Below are positions 5,328 to 13,380 of a DNA stretch of 13,380 bases, piece after piece. The notes beneath the pieces were generated by a model. It was not told the origin of the DNA, did no database searches, and saw only the letters and a list, made by a program, of their open reading frames with translations. The position numbers and the translations under genes are program-made. Origin of the DNA: an uncultured Eubacteriales bacterium (lineage in GTDB: Bacteria > Bacillota > Clostridia > Monoglobales > Monoglobaceae); assembly GCA_905201285.1 (NCBI GenBank), contig CAJKNM010000043.1:1-13380 (forward strand), written 5' to 3'. How positions within the stretch are numbered: position 1 is the stretch's first letter; every line of letters begins with the position of its first letter.

Positions 5328-5457
5328 TAATTTAGAACAGATTTAGTCTAAGTGTGGTAAAAAAATTCTAAAAGGAACAAAGGAGCCTGATCTTACAAGG
5401 CAAGTCTCGAAATCCGTCAATAACCAAACAGATTTTCAGACAGATCGAGCCTTAATT

Positions 5458-8400
5458 TTAATTATTCACTTGAAGAGTGAGTCTTCCTTTTTCGCCCCGC
5501 GTTAAGGCATATAAGGCGGATGCTCCGCCGCTTTTTATGCTATACTCACCCATGTGTCCCCTAAAAGTAAACTCGCCGTTTTCATCGGTTTTGCCCGATG
5601 CTTTTGTCTCCCATTCACCTTTAACAAGCTCACGCCAGACATTATACGTTAGCTTCTCGTTAAAGTCATCATCCAAAAGCAGGCCTCTGTCCTCGTTCCG
5701 GTCACAAACCCCCCAGGTAAAAAAGGCTGTCACTTTTGGGTTACTGTATATGGCGATAAGAATATCACGAACCAAATCGGCCTCCATCTGAGACTCGTCC
5801 TCCTGTCTGACAAGATTATCCGCCGTCATTGTTCTTATGTCAAATTCCGTTATCGTTACCTCGTCCACGGAATTCGCAACAGTGTCTATCTGATTATATA
5901 AATTCTGAGGATAAATAATTCCGCGGAGGTGACATTGAATTCCCCCGCCATCTATTTTAGCACCGCAATTTTTCAAATCGCCAATCATATCGGCAAAGCT
6001 CCTTGTCGCCTTATCCTGGCTCGGGAAGCCGCTTATCGCACAGCTATTCACATACGCCTTTGCCTGTTTTGGGTTCTGTTTATTGTACTTATCAAATGAC
6101 TTAAACCACTCGGCGGCGAAGGTGTTCCCATACATATTTCTGAACTGATACACCGTATCGGGCTCGTTTAATACATCCCAATGGTCAAAGTCTGTGAATT
6201 TTTCCATTCGGTCTTTTATATATGCGTCAAACTGAGCCTTTTTCGATTCCTCGGTTCCGCCGTATATGTTTTCGTACATATTCCACTTTCTGCACTCTGC
6301 GCTATTATCATTCCACATAAATCCGCGCTCATCATAGACAAGGGCATGACCTCTTATAAACATATTATGCGCTTTAGCAAAATCATACACATTTTTTGTG
6401 TCCACCTCGTTATATGAGCCGAGCTTTACATAACTCGCTGTGATTCCGTTAAAATTATCAACAATATATGGGCTTATCCTGCTGTCGTTATATCCGCCCT
6501 CCTCCGTCCCGAATATGAATGAGCTTTTTGTCATATCGGCAGTCACTCTTGCACCCTTTATCGGACTTCCGTCCTTATCGACAACCTTCACCGTAAGCTC
6601 ATTCGTTCTGTATTTTGAAATCCGCTTTAACGCCTGCTGTCTCCAGAGTGCATTTTCTTCCCTACCCTTATATGAGCCGCTTTTATCGTAATTGTTTTCA
6701 AGAGAGGAAAGCCGCACTGTCTTTCCGTAATTAATTATCTTTAAATCTGCTATCTCAACCGTCTGCGGCTTAAAGCCGCAATGAAGGGCAAGCCACGCTC
6801 CGCCTGTCGCAACATCAGCACCCGCCTCAACGGGAATGTAATATTTCTTCCATTCGGAACTTACCTTAACCTCATCATAAATATCCTTTTCCCAGCTGTC
6901 TGTCCTTTCAAGCGTCACACCGACATACGCAAAGCCCGTATCATCGGTTATCCTCGCTGCCCTCGCCCAAAACGACATCACAAGAACATCCCGATATGAA
7001 TATTTAAGGCTTGTGTATACCGGCTTACTGCTCGTTCTGTACGAAAATTCTGTCACAGGCTTGGTTTCGGTTGTCATTCTTAAAACCCTTCCGAATCTTT
7101 CGTCCGCATATGCCTTTATCTCATACCTACCGCTCTCGCCCATGTTCAGGTTATAGATTTTATTTCCGTCAATAACCTCGCGCCCTCCCGTAAGCGAATC
7201 CATCATTTTGTCATAGTCAACAATCCTTTCGGGTCGACGCACCGTTGCTTCGGCGGTTCTTCCGCTAACGCTTACCCCGTACAGACAGTCAAAGTATTCC
7301 GCCGAAACATACAAATCACCGTCTTTGGCCTCTATCGGGTATGACAGTTCTATGTTTACATCATCATAATACGCCGTATAACCGCTTTTCGGAATCTCAA
7401 TATCCGCTCCGTTAAAGCTTCCGGTGATTTTATCGTTTTCAGTATTAAACCTAACGCCGATTTTGTTTAAGAAATCGGCCGTGCTGAAGAGAATGACCCC
7501 GTCTTTCTCGATTGACTTAGGAATTATACTGACCTTATCCTCATGCATATCGGTATAGTGAAGCGTTGTACTTTCTGTGAATGACATTTTTTCGCCTACC
7601 GTCACGCCTTGCGCCTCTCCGCCGTTTATCTGAAGCATCCCCGTATACGGTGCATAAAAATCTCCTGTAACATTCTCATATGTCGGCATCCAGCTGTTGT
7701 CTGACTTCATAAGAAGCGTATCTTCAATACCCCTTATTCTAACCGGGCGCAGACTTGACATATCCTTAAACGCAAACAATTTAAGACAGCCGCCCGCGGC
7801 ACCGCTTATTCCGTCAAGCCTTAAATTATAGGTATGGGTGTCATCCTGTTTTAAATCCGCCGTCTCTGTTTCGGCGGAGATGAGCCTTCCCGAATTATCA
7901 TAGACCGCCGCAATAAGAGCAAGAGAGCCAATATCCTCATACACCGAGCTTATGGGAACCGACACGGTGAAGCCTCCGCTTGCTGCGGCGGCTTCGTAAT
8001 CGGTGAGTTCTCTTCCGTTCGGGTCGGTCACCCTCACCTCCCCGGCATACGAGCTTTGGCTCACGTATTTAACCACGGGATTCCAATAGGTTCGCTTCTC
8101 CCAGAAGTCATAGTCATAGTGTCCGCCTCCGGTGTGAACCTCGAAATAGATTTTATCCCCCTTTTTTACATCAAGAAGGGTTTCGTCTACGTTCACCGCT
8201 CCTACGCTTGTTCCGTCTCCGCCGGGGATTCTCGCACCGTTTAAGTCCGATGACACGGGCCACACCTTGCGTCCGTTGTACATAACCCTCGCGAAGGCAC
8301 CCTGCATATTATTTTTGGTTGAGCCTAAAATCCTGCTTTTTCCGCTTCCGTCATCGGCCGTTATTGAAATCTTCCCCGTATGCGGCGCGGTAAAGGTTCT

Positions 8401-8814
8401 CACCGCACGGGTCGTAATCTGAGGCGAGTATGTTCCGTCTACATTTCTCTCGGGGCACATATAATATTTTCCCACCGAGGCGGCAAACTGATAGTTTGTA
8501 TCATTATGTTCAACCCACGCCCTGCCTTGTCCGCCCGATAAGTCATCGGAATATCCCGATATCCAGCCGCACGGGTTTTTCATATCCCGATAGCCGTCTT
8601 TCGTTCTATAATACTGCCACGTCCACGGCCCGCTCCGAGGGCTTCTACTGTTATAGCTTTCATCAAAGCTATCGGAGGCCTTGTATACCGGCAGGGATTC
8701 CTCCGCACTGACCGCCGTGTCCGATTCTGCACCGAATTTTTGGGCGGTCTCGGGCGGCACAAGCTGAAAAATGAATATAACCGCCAGTATTAAATACGCC
8801 GTTCGCTTACGCAT
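5458..8814 (-). CDS. Secreted multidomain GH10-family glycoside hydrolase (endo-xylanase-like)
   Basis: A 1118-aa protein; AGGGGG lies about 7 nt before ATG 8814, and the gene starts 22 nt after the upstream gene's stop. A signal peptide covers about residues 1-25. Residues about 45-255 form an N-terminal beta-rich region. Residues about 425-525 resemble the copper amine oxidase N-terminal-like (stalk) domain found in Firmicutes surface proteins. Residues about 545-700 look like a carbohydrate-binding jelly roll. An Ig/carboxypeptidase-like strand set (ELTVKVVDKDGSPIKGARVTAD, 739-760) leads into the GH10 barrel (about 770-1065). GH10 marks are RGHALVYD (821-828, His823), WDVLNEP with acid/base Glu884, ITEFDI with nucleophile Glu990, and FFTWGVCD with Trp1034. 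GH10 enzymes retain anomeric configuration and mostly cut beta-1,4-xylan. The exact polymer is inferred, because the Trp-rich subsite motifs are divergent. There is no SLH domain of its own; wall attachment may depend on operon partners. Confidence 0.85.
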   Translation of the reverse strand: MRKRTAYLILAVIFIFQLVPPETAQKFGAESDTAVSAEESLPVYKASDSFDESYNSRSPRSGPWTWQYYRTKDGYRDMKNPCGWISGYSDDLSGGQGRAWVEHNDTNYQFAASVGKYYMCPERNVDGTYSPQITTRAVRTFTAPHTGKISITADDGSGKSRILGSTKNNMQGAFARVMYNGRKVWPVSSDLNGARIPGGDGTSVGAVNVDETLLDVKKGDKIYFEVHTGGGHYDYDFWEKRTYWNPVVKYVSQSSYAGEVRVTDPNGRELTDYEAAAASGGFTVSVPISSVYEDIGSLALIAAVYDNSGRLISAETETADLKQDDTHTYNLRLDGISGAAGGCLKLFAFKDMSSLRPVRIRGIEDTLLMKSDNSWMPTYENVTGDFYAPYTGMLQINGGEAQGVTVGEKMSFTESTTLHYTDMHEDKVSIIPKSIEKDGVILFSTADFLNKIGVRFNTENDKITGSFNGADIEIPKSGYTAYYDDVNIELSYPIEAKDGDLYVSAEYFDCLYGVSVSGRTAEATVRRPERIVDYDKMMDSLTGGREVIDGNKIYNLNMGESGRYEIKAYADERFGRVLRMTTETKPVTEFSYRTSSKPVYTSLKYSYRDVLVMSFWARAARITDDTGFAYVGVTLERTDSWEKDIYDEVKVSSEWKKYYIPVEAGADVATGGAWLALHCGFKPQTVEIADLKIINYGKTVRLSSLENNYDKSGSYKGREENALWRQQALKRISKYRTNELTVKVVDKDGSPIKGARVTADMTKSSFIFGTEEGGYNDSRISPYIVDNFNGITASYVKLGSYNEVDTKNVYDFAKAHNMFIRGHALVYDERGFMWNDNSAECRKWNMYENIYGGTEESKKAQFDAYIKDRMEKFTDFDHWDVLNEPDTVYQFRNMYGNTFAAEWFKSFDKYNKQNPKQAKAYVNSCAISGFPSQDKATRSFADMIGDLKNCGAKIDGGGIQCHLRGIIYPQNLYNQIDTVANSVDEVTITEFDIRTMTADNLVRQEDESQMEADLVRDILIAIYSNPKVTAFFTWGVCDRNEDRGLLLDDDFNEKLTYNVWRELVKGEWETKASGKTDENGEFTFRGHMGEYSIKSGGASALYALTRGEKGRLTLQVNN

Positions 8815-8836
8815 ACTCCAACCCCCTTAATAGGTT

Positions 8837-11566
8837 TTATTTATACACGATAATCATATCCGCGTTCCCCTCGAGGTGTCTCATAAATATTCTGTCTCCG
8901 GTCTTTATGTCCATTGCCGAGCCAAGCTGGATAGTATTTTTTTCGTTTTTGTCATACATATACACCTTAGTATCCGACCCAAGCGGAACCGTTCTGTTCC
9001 ACGCGGAAACGGGGAATGCCCCCTCGCCACCCTCGGCGTCGGACGGAAGATGGTTGTTTACCACTATTCCGTATCGGTTTACCTGTTGAACCGTTCCGAG
9101 CGAATACAATGTGTTCGCCATAAACATGGTCTTTGTCACACCGTATCCCCATCTTCCTATCATAAGCGAATCCGTCTGAGTGTTGTCCTCCATCGCTTCA
9201 AACTTACAGTTTGAACCGCCTAGATACTGTATGACAAAATTCGTCACGATTCCGTTATCCTGATTAACCGTAATAACGCTTCCTTCGGGAATTTCACTCC
9301 ACTTTGTCACAGCCCATACATCCTCGACCTCTTTTTTCAGAGCATCTCTGAGGGTGCCGCCTGAGGTTCCTCTGTTGTTTCCGTATACCCACGCCATACA
9401 GTTATAATAATTTGTATTCATTGTATAGCCGGGATCCTCGCATATCAGCGTCTTTCGGTCAATACTTCCGTCATCGTTACGGCTCCACGCATAAATGGCA
9501 TAAGCAATCTCACCCTCTTTATGCGGATGCATAACCGTTCCCGTACTCTCTACCAGGTACGCCGTATTATTAACGTTTACCCATGCGCGGTCTAAGTCCT
9601 GTCTCTTCTGATACAGAACGGCAAACCCAATATGATAATCGCTGTCTGCATTATAGAGCATTCCCTTATAATGCTCGCCCGGCGAGCCTGTTCCGACCGA
9701 ACAACGCTCATCATCATCCGTGCATACGGTAAAGCACACCGTATCGGTGTCGAAGTAATAGCGACTGTTTCCGACCGCGCTTCCGTTAATCGTGGATAGA
9801 TTCATCTCTGTCTCAGAGAAATCCTCGGTAAGCGTCAGTCCCTCACATCCGACGACCCCTGTGCCCGCCTTGCTCTCATCGGCGGTAGTTATTTCTTTTA
9901 CTTCGCCGTTCTTGCCTGTCGAAATCCGAACAAGCTGTGGCTTTATGCTTCCGTCCGCCTTAAAGAATGTGTTTCCCGTCATCACCGTATCGGCAGGAAC
10001 CTTCTTTCCGTTCAGCTTAAACTCGGATTCAACCGTTGTGCCTACAACCTTTCCCGTTTTCGACAAATACTTTATCGGGTATGAGCCGAATGCCCCCCTG
10101 CTTCCTATCGCTATAATCGCCGCATATTCATCGGTCTCTTCCGAGGGAATCGCACCTACCACCCTTCCGAAGCAGTCAAAGAACGCCGACACCTTATCGC
10201 CGACCGAAAGCTTTGAATGCATAAGGCTGTTTGTTTTGAACTCCTTTGTTGTCTTATACTCAACGCCGTCAATAGTTATATACTTCATATCCTCGCGGCT
10301 CGTGGTATAAATTCCGTTTACCTTTTTTATATTATGAATAATCTTGTTATAAACGCCGCTCTTGCTCTGTCTGAGCGATAGAACGTCATACTGTCCGACA
10401 TCACGCCAGCTCGCCGCCTTTCCGTCATCCTCTATGAACGGATAGCCATCATCGAAAAAGTCGTCAAAGTTATACGTGTTATTGTTATAGTCAACCAATG
10501 TATACGAAACCTTTCCGTTACTCGCGTGCCACACAAGAACGGGCGTATAGCGGCTTATAACAACCGTATCGTATACCTTATCATCATTTGAATCGATAAG
10601 TGAATAATACGCGTCTTCAACGTCTAAATCGTCTCTGTTATAAAACGGAACAAGCTCGCCGTTATACACTACATTTACCGTTGCTGAAAGCTGAGCCTTC
10701 TGCTTCTTATCTCTTGAATCATAATAAGGAATCGTTCTCTCGGTTATTCCGCCGAGGTCAATATCGTCGCTTTCCAGCTCTAAAACGCTGTTTTTATCGG
10801 CAATAATCTCAAGTGCCAGGAGCTTTCGGTCATCCTTTTCTTTTACGAAACCCCTTGCATACCTTCCGATAACGGTGTCCGGGTCGGGAAGCTGTTTATA
10901 TGTATACTCTGTGTTTCCGAGTATCACTTCTTCGGGTTCAAGCTCATTTTTTGTGGTCATATTCAGCTTTCCCGAGGCAAACACCACCCCTTCGACCGTA
11001 ACAATATTCATATAGGTATAAGCCGCAGTTTTATTCTCTTTTATCTCATATTTAACCGTATCTCCCCAATTAACCGCATCCATCATATCCGCCTCAAACA
11101 AGGTGTTGTATAACATCTTCACAAAGTCCGCCGTTTTAAGATAGTCACCGCGGCCGGCTGAAACGCCTTTGAGGATTCCGACTCTGTTCGCCATTCTGTA
11201 AACCGAACTCGCGTTATATGCGCCGCCTGTTGCCTTAGTATAATTTGTATACCCAAGAATATCGAGCATAACCGCCGCCGTTTGTGCCGCTGTCAATTGT
11301 GAATCCCTATATGTTTCGTTAAGGAACTTTATCGTCTCCGCCTTTGTTCCCGTCACCCTTGTTATTACGTCATCTATCAGGGACTTTGTCACATCGCTGT
11401 CCGCGGTGTAACCGGAGATGATTCCGAGTTCGCTTAGAACCGCGGCTTTTTCCTCGGCCTGTTCATCGGCCTTAACAGCGGTTTTTTCGTCCGCAAATAC
11501 GCAAACCGGACTTATGCAGGTAAGCGCCAATATCAATGAAAGTAGAAAATTTAACATTCGCTTCAT
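8837..11566 (-). CDS. Secreted 909-aa protein with degenerate SLH-like N-terminus, function unknown
   Basis: GGAGG lies 9 nt upstream of ATG 11566; the start is 17 nt after the SLH gene stop. A signal peptide is clear (MKRMLNFLLSLILALTCISPVCVFA, cleavage near 25). Residues about 40-160 look like SLH repeats that have drifted: VLSELGIISGY, LTAAQTAAVMLDILGY and ANRVGILKGVSAGRGDYLKTADFVKMLYNTL follow the SLH pattern but lack the usual acidic/TRAE motif. From about 185 to the end the chain is rich in short beta-strand units (VTVEGVVFASGKL, YARGFVKEKDDRKLLALEIIADKN, VGDKVSAFFDCFGRVVGAI, LGTVQQVNRYGIVVNN, IKTGDRIFMRHLEGNADMIIVYK), suggesting a run of small beta-barrels or sandwiches. No catalytic motif is recognised. 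Its place between an SLH anchor protein and a GH10 enzyme suggests a wall-associated structural or glycan-binding role. That is inference. Confidence 0.72.
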   Translation of the reverse strand: MKRMLNFLLSLILALTCISPVCVFADEKTAVKADEQAEEKAAVLSELGIISGYTADSDVTKSLIDDVITRVTGTKAETIKFLNETYRDSQLTAAQTAAVMLDILGYTNYTKATGGAYNASSVYRMANRVGILKGVSAGRGDYLKTADFVKMLYNTLFEADMMDAVNWGDTVKYEIKENKTAAYTYMNIVTVEGVVFASGKLNMTTKNELEPEEVILGNTEYTYKQLPDPDTVIGRYARGFVKEKDDRKLLALEIIADKNSVLELESDDIDLGGITERTIPYYDSRDKKQKAQLSATVNVVYNGELVPFYNRDDLDVEDAYYSLIDSNDDKVYDTVVISRYTPVLVWHASNGKVSYTLVDYNNNTYNFDDFFDDGYPFIEDDGKAASWRDVGQYDVLSLRQSKSGVYNKIIHNIKKVNGIYTTSREDMKYITIDGVEYKTTKEFKTNSLMHSKLSVGDKVSAFFDCFGRVVGAIPSEETDEYAAIIAIGSRGAFGSYPIKYLSKTGKVVGTTVESEFKLNGKKVPADTVMTGNTFFKADGSIKPQLVRISTGKNGEVKEITTADESKAGTGVVGCEGLTLTEDFSETEMNLSTINGSAVGNSRYYFDTDTVCFTVCTDDDERCSVGTGSPGEHYKGMLYNADSDYHIGFAVLYQKRQDLDRAWVNVNNTAYLVESTGTVMHPHKEGEIAYAIYAWSRNDDGSIDRKTLICEDPGYTMNTNYYNCMAWVYGNNRGTSGGTLRDALKKEVEDVWAVTKWSEIPEGSVITVNQDNGIVTNFVIQYLGGSNCKFEAMEDNTQTDSLMIGRWGYGVTKTMFMANTLYSLGTVQQVNRYGIVVNNHLPSDAEGGEGAFPVSAWNRTVPLGSDTKVYMYDKNEKNTIQLGSAMDIKTGDRIFMRHLEGNADMIIVYK

Positions 11567-11583
11567 TTAACCGTACCTCCGCT

Positions 11584-13299
11584 CTATAAAGTATTTGTAT
11601 TCTTCAGAATGCCATAGATAATCTTTGCCGCTTCCGAGCGGGTTATACTTCCGTTCGGGTTAAAGCTCCCATCTTCATAACCGTTGATTATTCCGGCCTT
11701 TTGAAGTTTTAAAACAGCGTCCGACGCATAGTCCGAAATATCGGCCTTATCCGAAAAGTCCGCCGCCTCGGCCGTGTCGGTCAGGACAAGTCTTGCCGCT
11801 TCCTTTGCACGCATCAGAATAACCGCCGCGTCTTGTCTGGTAAGAGGTTCGCCCGTGCCGAAGCTATGCTCGGAAACACCGTTTATCAACTTAAATCCGA
11901 CCCCTGTCTCGATATAGCTGAAGAACCAATCGTCACGGTTCACATCATCGAACGAGATGTCCGCCGCCGGTGCGGCCTCATTCTTTCCGATTTTCAGCGC
12001 TTCGATTACAACCTTCAGGAACTCCTCACGGCTGATTTTGTCATTCGGACGGAAGTGTCTGTCTCCGTCGCCGCTCATGATTCCCTTATATGCGACATAG
12101 TCAATATACGGCTGTGCCCAATCCGACATAAATACATCGTCGAAATACTCACTTTTGGTTTCAGTCTCGCCCTTTGTTCCGATTTCCTTTCCCGGGTCGT
12201 TCTCGTTGAGGTCCGGTGAAATGCTGACTGAGCCGCGTGTTCCGCCGCCTCCGCCGCCTCCGCCGCTGCCGCTGCTGCCGCCGCCGTTTCCGTTCGGGGT
12301 AACAGGTTCAGACTCGTTTTTGTCAACCTTATTTACCGCTGAAGCAAAAGCGCCGCTGAATTCCTTAATCGACTTGTATTCTTCGCCGCTTTCCTTTATC
12401 AGGAGCTTTATAACCTCATATTTGTCAACCGAGGTATACTTCCCCGTGAGGTCTATGTCAAGCTCTTTTGGATATTTTTCGATTATCTCCTGCATATTCT
12501 TACGGGTCGCCGAATTTACACTTCCGAGCGCCTCGGCTCTGTTCAGCACCGTTTCAAGCTGTTTTATGCTGTTTATCGGATTGTTCACCGCGTCCTGTGC
12601 CAGGTAGGTAAACGCCCTCATTATTGAGGCATCCCCCGATTCGATAAACGCCGAATATGTCAGTCCGAAATCCTTTTTATGTCTTTCAAGAATACCTAAA
12701 ACCTTATCCGCCGACGCCTTTTGAAGCTCGGAAAGCGCGCACGCATTCCGGAAGCACCTTTCGACATCCCCGGCGGACTTTGCCGACTTATCTATGAGAT
12801 TCACAAGGCTTTTTAACACATTTGGGGAATCACCCGCATAAACCGCGTCGGTGAAGTCAATAACCCAAACCCTATTGTTGTATTCATCAAGGACAGCCTT
12901 AACGCCGCTCACATCCGCGCTGTTCAGCTTCGAGAGGGCCTCGTCTCTCACATCCTTGTCCGCTATGGCAAAGTAGCTGATGTTTCCGTCAAGCTCACCG
13001 CCGCCGCTGACAATCTGATACAAGCCCGCGGTGTCCGCCTTGAACTTAAACTCTCCGCCGTTTTTCAGGGTTTCGGCCTTATAGACATCGGTGATTGAAC
13101 CGTTTTTCATGCTGTCCTTATATTCCCTACCTGGTCTCATAATCATCATGGTATATATGGTATCGCTTCCGTTGTCTGACTTTACCGAAACGGCTACATT
13201 ATTATTTTCATCAACGGATGAGATGACCTCTGTTTCCGCAAAAGCCGCGGACGTTGTTAAAAGAGCTGCCGCAAGCGGCAAGATTAAAAATTTCTTCAT
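11584..13299 (-). CDS. Secreted protein with three C-terminal SLH domains (cell-wall anchored)
   Basis: A 571-aa protein. ATG 13299 is chosen over an in-frame ATG at 13341 because GAGAGGAG lies 7 nt upstream and the sequence then starts with a proper signal peptide (MKKFLILPLAAALLTTSAAFAE). Residues about 22-111 form a bacterial Ig-like beta domain (VISSVDENNNVAVSVKSDNG, then FKFKADTAGLYQI). Residues about 115-330 are mostly helical and unrecognised. A Gly/Ser linker of about 20 residues (335-356) follows. Three SLH repeats end the protein (about 386-436, 450-505, 515-567), with SDWAQPYIDYVAYKGIMSG, NDKISREEFLKVV, LTRQDAAVILM, INGYEDGSFNPNGSITRSEAAK. SLH triads bind pyruvylated secondary cell-wall polymers. 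As the first complete gene of the operon it probably displays or recruits the other secreted products at the cell surface. Confidence 0.85.
   Translation of the reverse strand: MKKFLILPLAAALLTTSAAFAETEVISSVDENNNVAVSVKSDNGSDTIYTMMIMRPGREYKDSMKNGSITDVYKAETLKNGGEFKFKADTAGLYQIVSGGGELDGNISYFAIADKDVRDEALSKLNSADVSGVKAVLDEYNNRVWVIDFTDAVYAGDSPNVLKSLVNLIDKSAKSAGDVERCFRNACALSELQKASADKVLGILERHKKDFGLTYSAFIESGDASIMRAFTYLAQDAVNNPINSIKQLETVLNRAEALGSVNSATRKNMQEIIEKYPKELDIDLTGKYTSVDKYEVIKLLIKESGEEYKSIKEFSGAFASAVNKVDKNESEPVTPNGNGGGSSGSGGGGGGGGTRGSVSISPDLNENDPGKEIGTKGETETKSEYFDDVFMSDWAQPYIDYVAYKGIMSGDGDRHFRPNDKISREEFLKVVIEALKIGKNEAAPAADISFDDVNRDDWFFSYIETGVGFKLINGVSEHSFGTGEPLTRQDAAVILMRAKEAARLVLTDTAEAADFSDKADISDYASDAVLKLQKAGIINGYEDGSFNPNGSITRSEAAKIIYGILKNTNTL
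12236..12300. repeat. Triplet low-complexity tract coding for the Gly/Ser linker
   Basis: The + strand shows repeated CCG/CCT triplets, which on the coding (minus) strand give a run of glycine codons with a few serines. It encodes the flexible linker between the helical region and the SLH anchor. Such tracts can change length by slippage. Confidence 0.7.
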
Positions 13300-13324
13300 T
13301 GCTAAACTCCTCTCTCTAATTTGT

Positions 13325-13380
13325 TCAGTTTCTTTCCGCATAATACTTCACGGGATAAACACCGACGCTTATCGGCGAGA
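13325..13380 (-). CDS. Probable 3' end of the upstream operon gene (partial)
   Basis: On the minus strand a frame open from the window edge encodes SPISVGVYPVKYYAERN and stops with TGA at 13325-13327, 25 nt before the SLH gene start. This spacing matches the short gaps in the rest of the operon. A second open frame from the edge (ending LERGV at a TAG next to the SLH start) is possible but looks less natural. Too short to identify. Confidence 0.4.
   Translation of the reverse strand, partial: SPISVGVYPVKYYAERN

Larger units (their letters stand above)
4941..5457. other. Intergenic region with remnants, between mobile and chromosomal compartments
   Basis: No recognisable gene. It contains a 12-codon ORF with a strong ribosome binding site right after the recombinase (4946-4984), AAAATTTTAT direct repeats near 4964 and 5017, a G6 run (5041-5046), a 12-bp GC palindrome (5057-5068), a TTTACA/TGTAAA dyad (5070-5090), a good minus-strand promoter (5299-5327) with a 36-aa ORF, and a weak hairpin (5410-5435). 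The base composition change lies in its right part. Confidence 0.55.

Noticed and set aside
5097..5330. 77-aa + strand frame
   Set aside because: Hydrophobic, random-looking translation without a ribosome binding site; the opposite strand has the promoter and a more plausible small frame.
5410..5435. Hairpin downstream of the GH10 stop as its terminator
   Set aside because: The 8-bp stem has a 10-base loop and no T run after it on the minus strand; the T7 tract further on is not preceded by a stem.
8837..11566. Several + strand frames of 60-172 aa inside the 909-aa gene
   Set aside because: They are antisense shadows of a long gene with signal peptide and good start; none has a recognisable motif.
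12236..12300. Triplet-rich tract considered as a CRISPR or tandem repeat array
   Set aside because: It is codon-level repetition encoding a Gly/Ser linker inside the SLH protein, with no repeat-spacer structure.
13300..13341. Extension of the SLH protein to an upstream ATG
   Set aside because: It would put 14 charged residues before the signal peptide, and the ribosome binding site GAGAGGAG lies inside it, placed for ATG 13299.

Overview
The window looks like part of a low-to-mid GC Firmicutes genome, most likely an anaerobic Clostridia member of gut type. The support is the strong GGAGG-type ribosome binding sites, S-layer homology (SLH) proteins, a secreted GH10 glycoside hydrolase with accessory domains, and Clostridia-like mobile genes. 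No 16S rRNA or housekeeping gene is present, so the species cannot be named. By eye, positions 1 to about 5340 are clearly more AT-rich than about 5458 to 13380, which suggests two compartments.

Positions 1-5340 form a mosaic accessory region. It opens with the 3'-truncated end of an IS256-family transposase gene (+) fused near 308-313 to a 3'-truncated Tn7-like tnsB (-). An apparently intact small tnsA-like gene overlaps tnsB by 11 nt. Upstream of tnsA lies a cluster of (T)CCCAAAAACG repeats that could be the TnsB-binding end of the same element. After an AT-rich intergenic stretch with a candidate promoter and a clear intrinsic terminator comes a tightly coupled gene pair on the + strand. 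The first encodes an amidoligase-superfamily protein with four N-terminal Cys4 zinc knuckles. The second encodes a class II glutamine amidotransferase with an N-terminal Cys nucleophile. A short coiled-coil ORF overlaps the end of the second gene in another frame. Next is a serine recombinase (resolvase/invertase type), preceded by paired inverted repeats that look like a res-type site. The 517 bp after it hold only tiny ORFs, a GC palindrome, a G6 run and a good minus-strand promoter without a recognisable gene.

Positions 5458-13299 are a three-gene operon on the minus strand, with gaps of 17 and 22 nt. In transcription order it encodes a secreted protein with three C-terminal SLH repeats (wall anchoring), a 909-aa secreted protein with degenerate SLH-like repeats and a long beta-rich body of unknown function, and a 1118-aa secreted multidomain GH10-like glycoside hydrolase with both catalytic glutamates. 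The last 56 bp probably hold the 3' end of a further gene of the same operon. The operon looks like a cell-surface polysaccharide-degrading unit.

The best candidate for an under-described system is the zinc-knuckle amidoligase plus amidotransferase pair, in which the second enzyme could supply ammonia to a ligase whose target is recognised by the zinc-finger array. The substrate cannot be told from the sequence.
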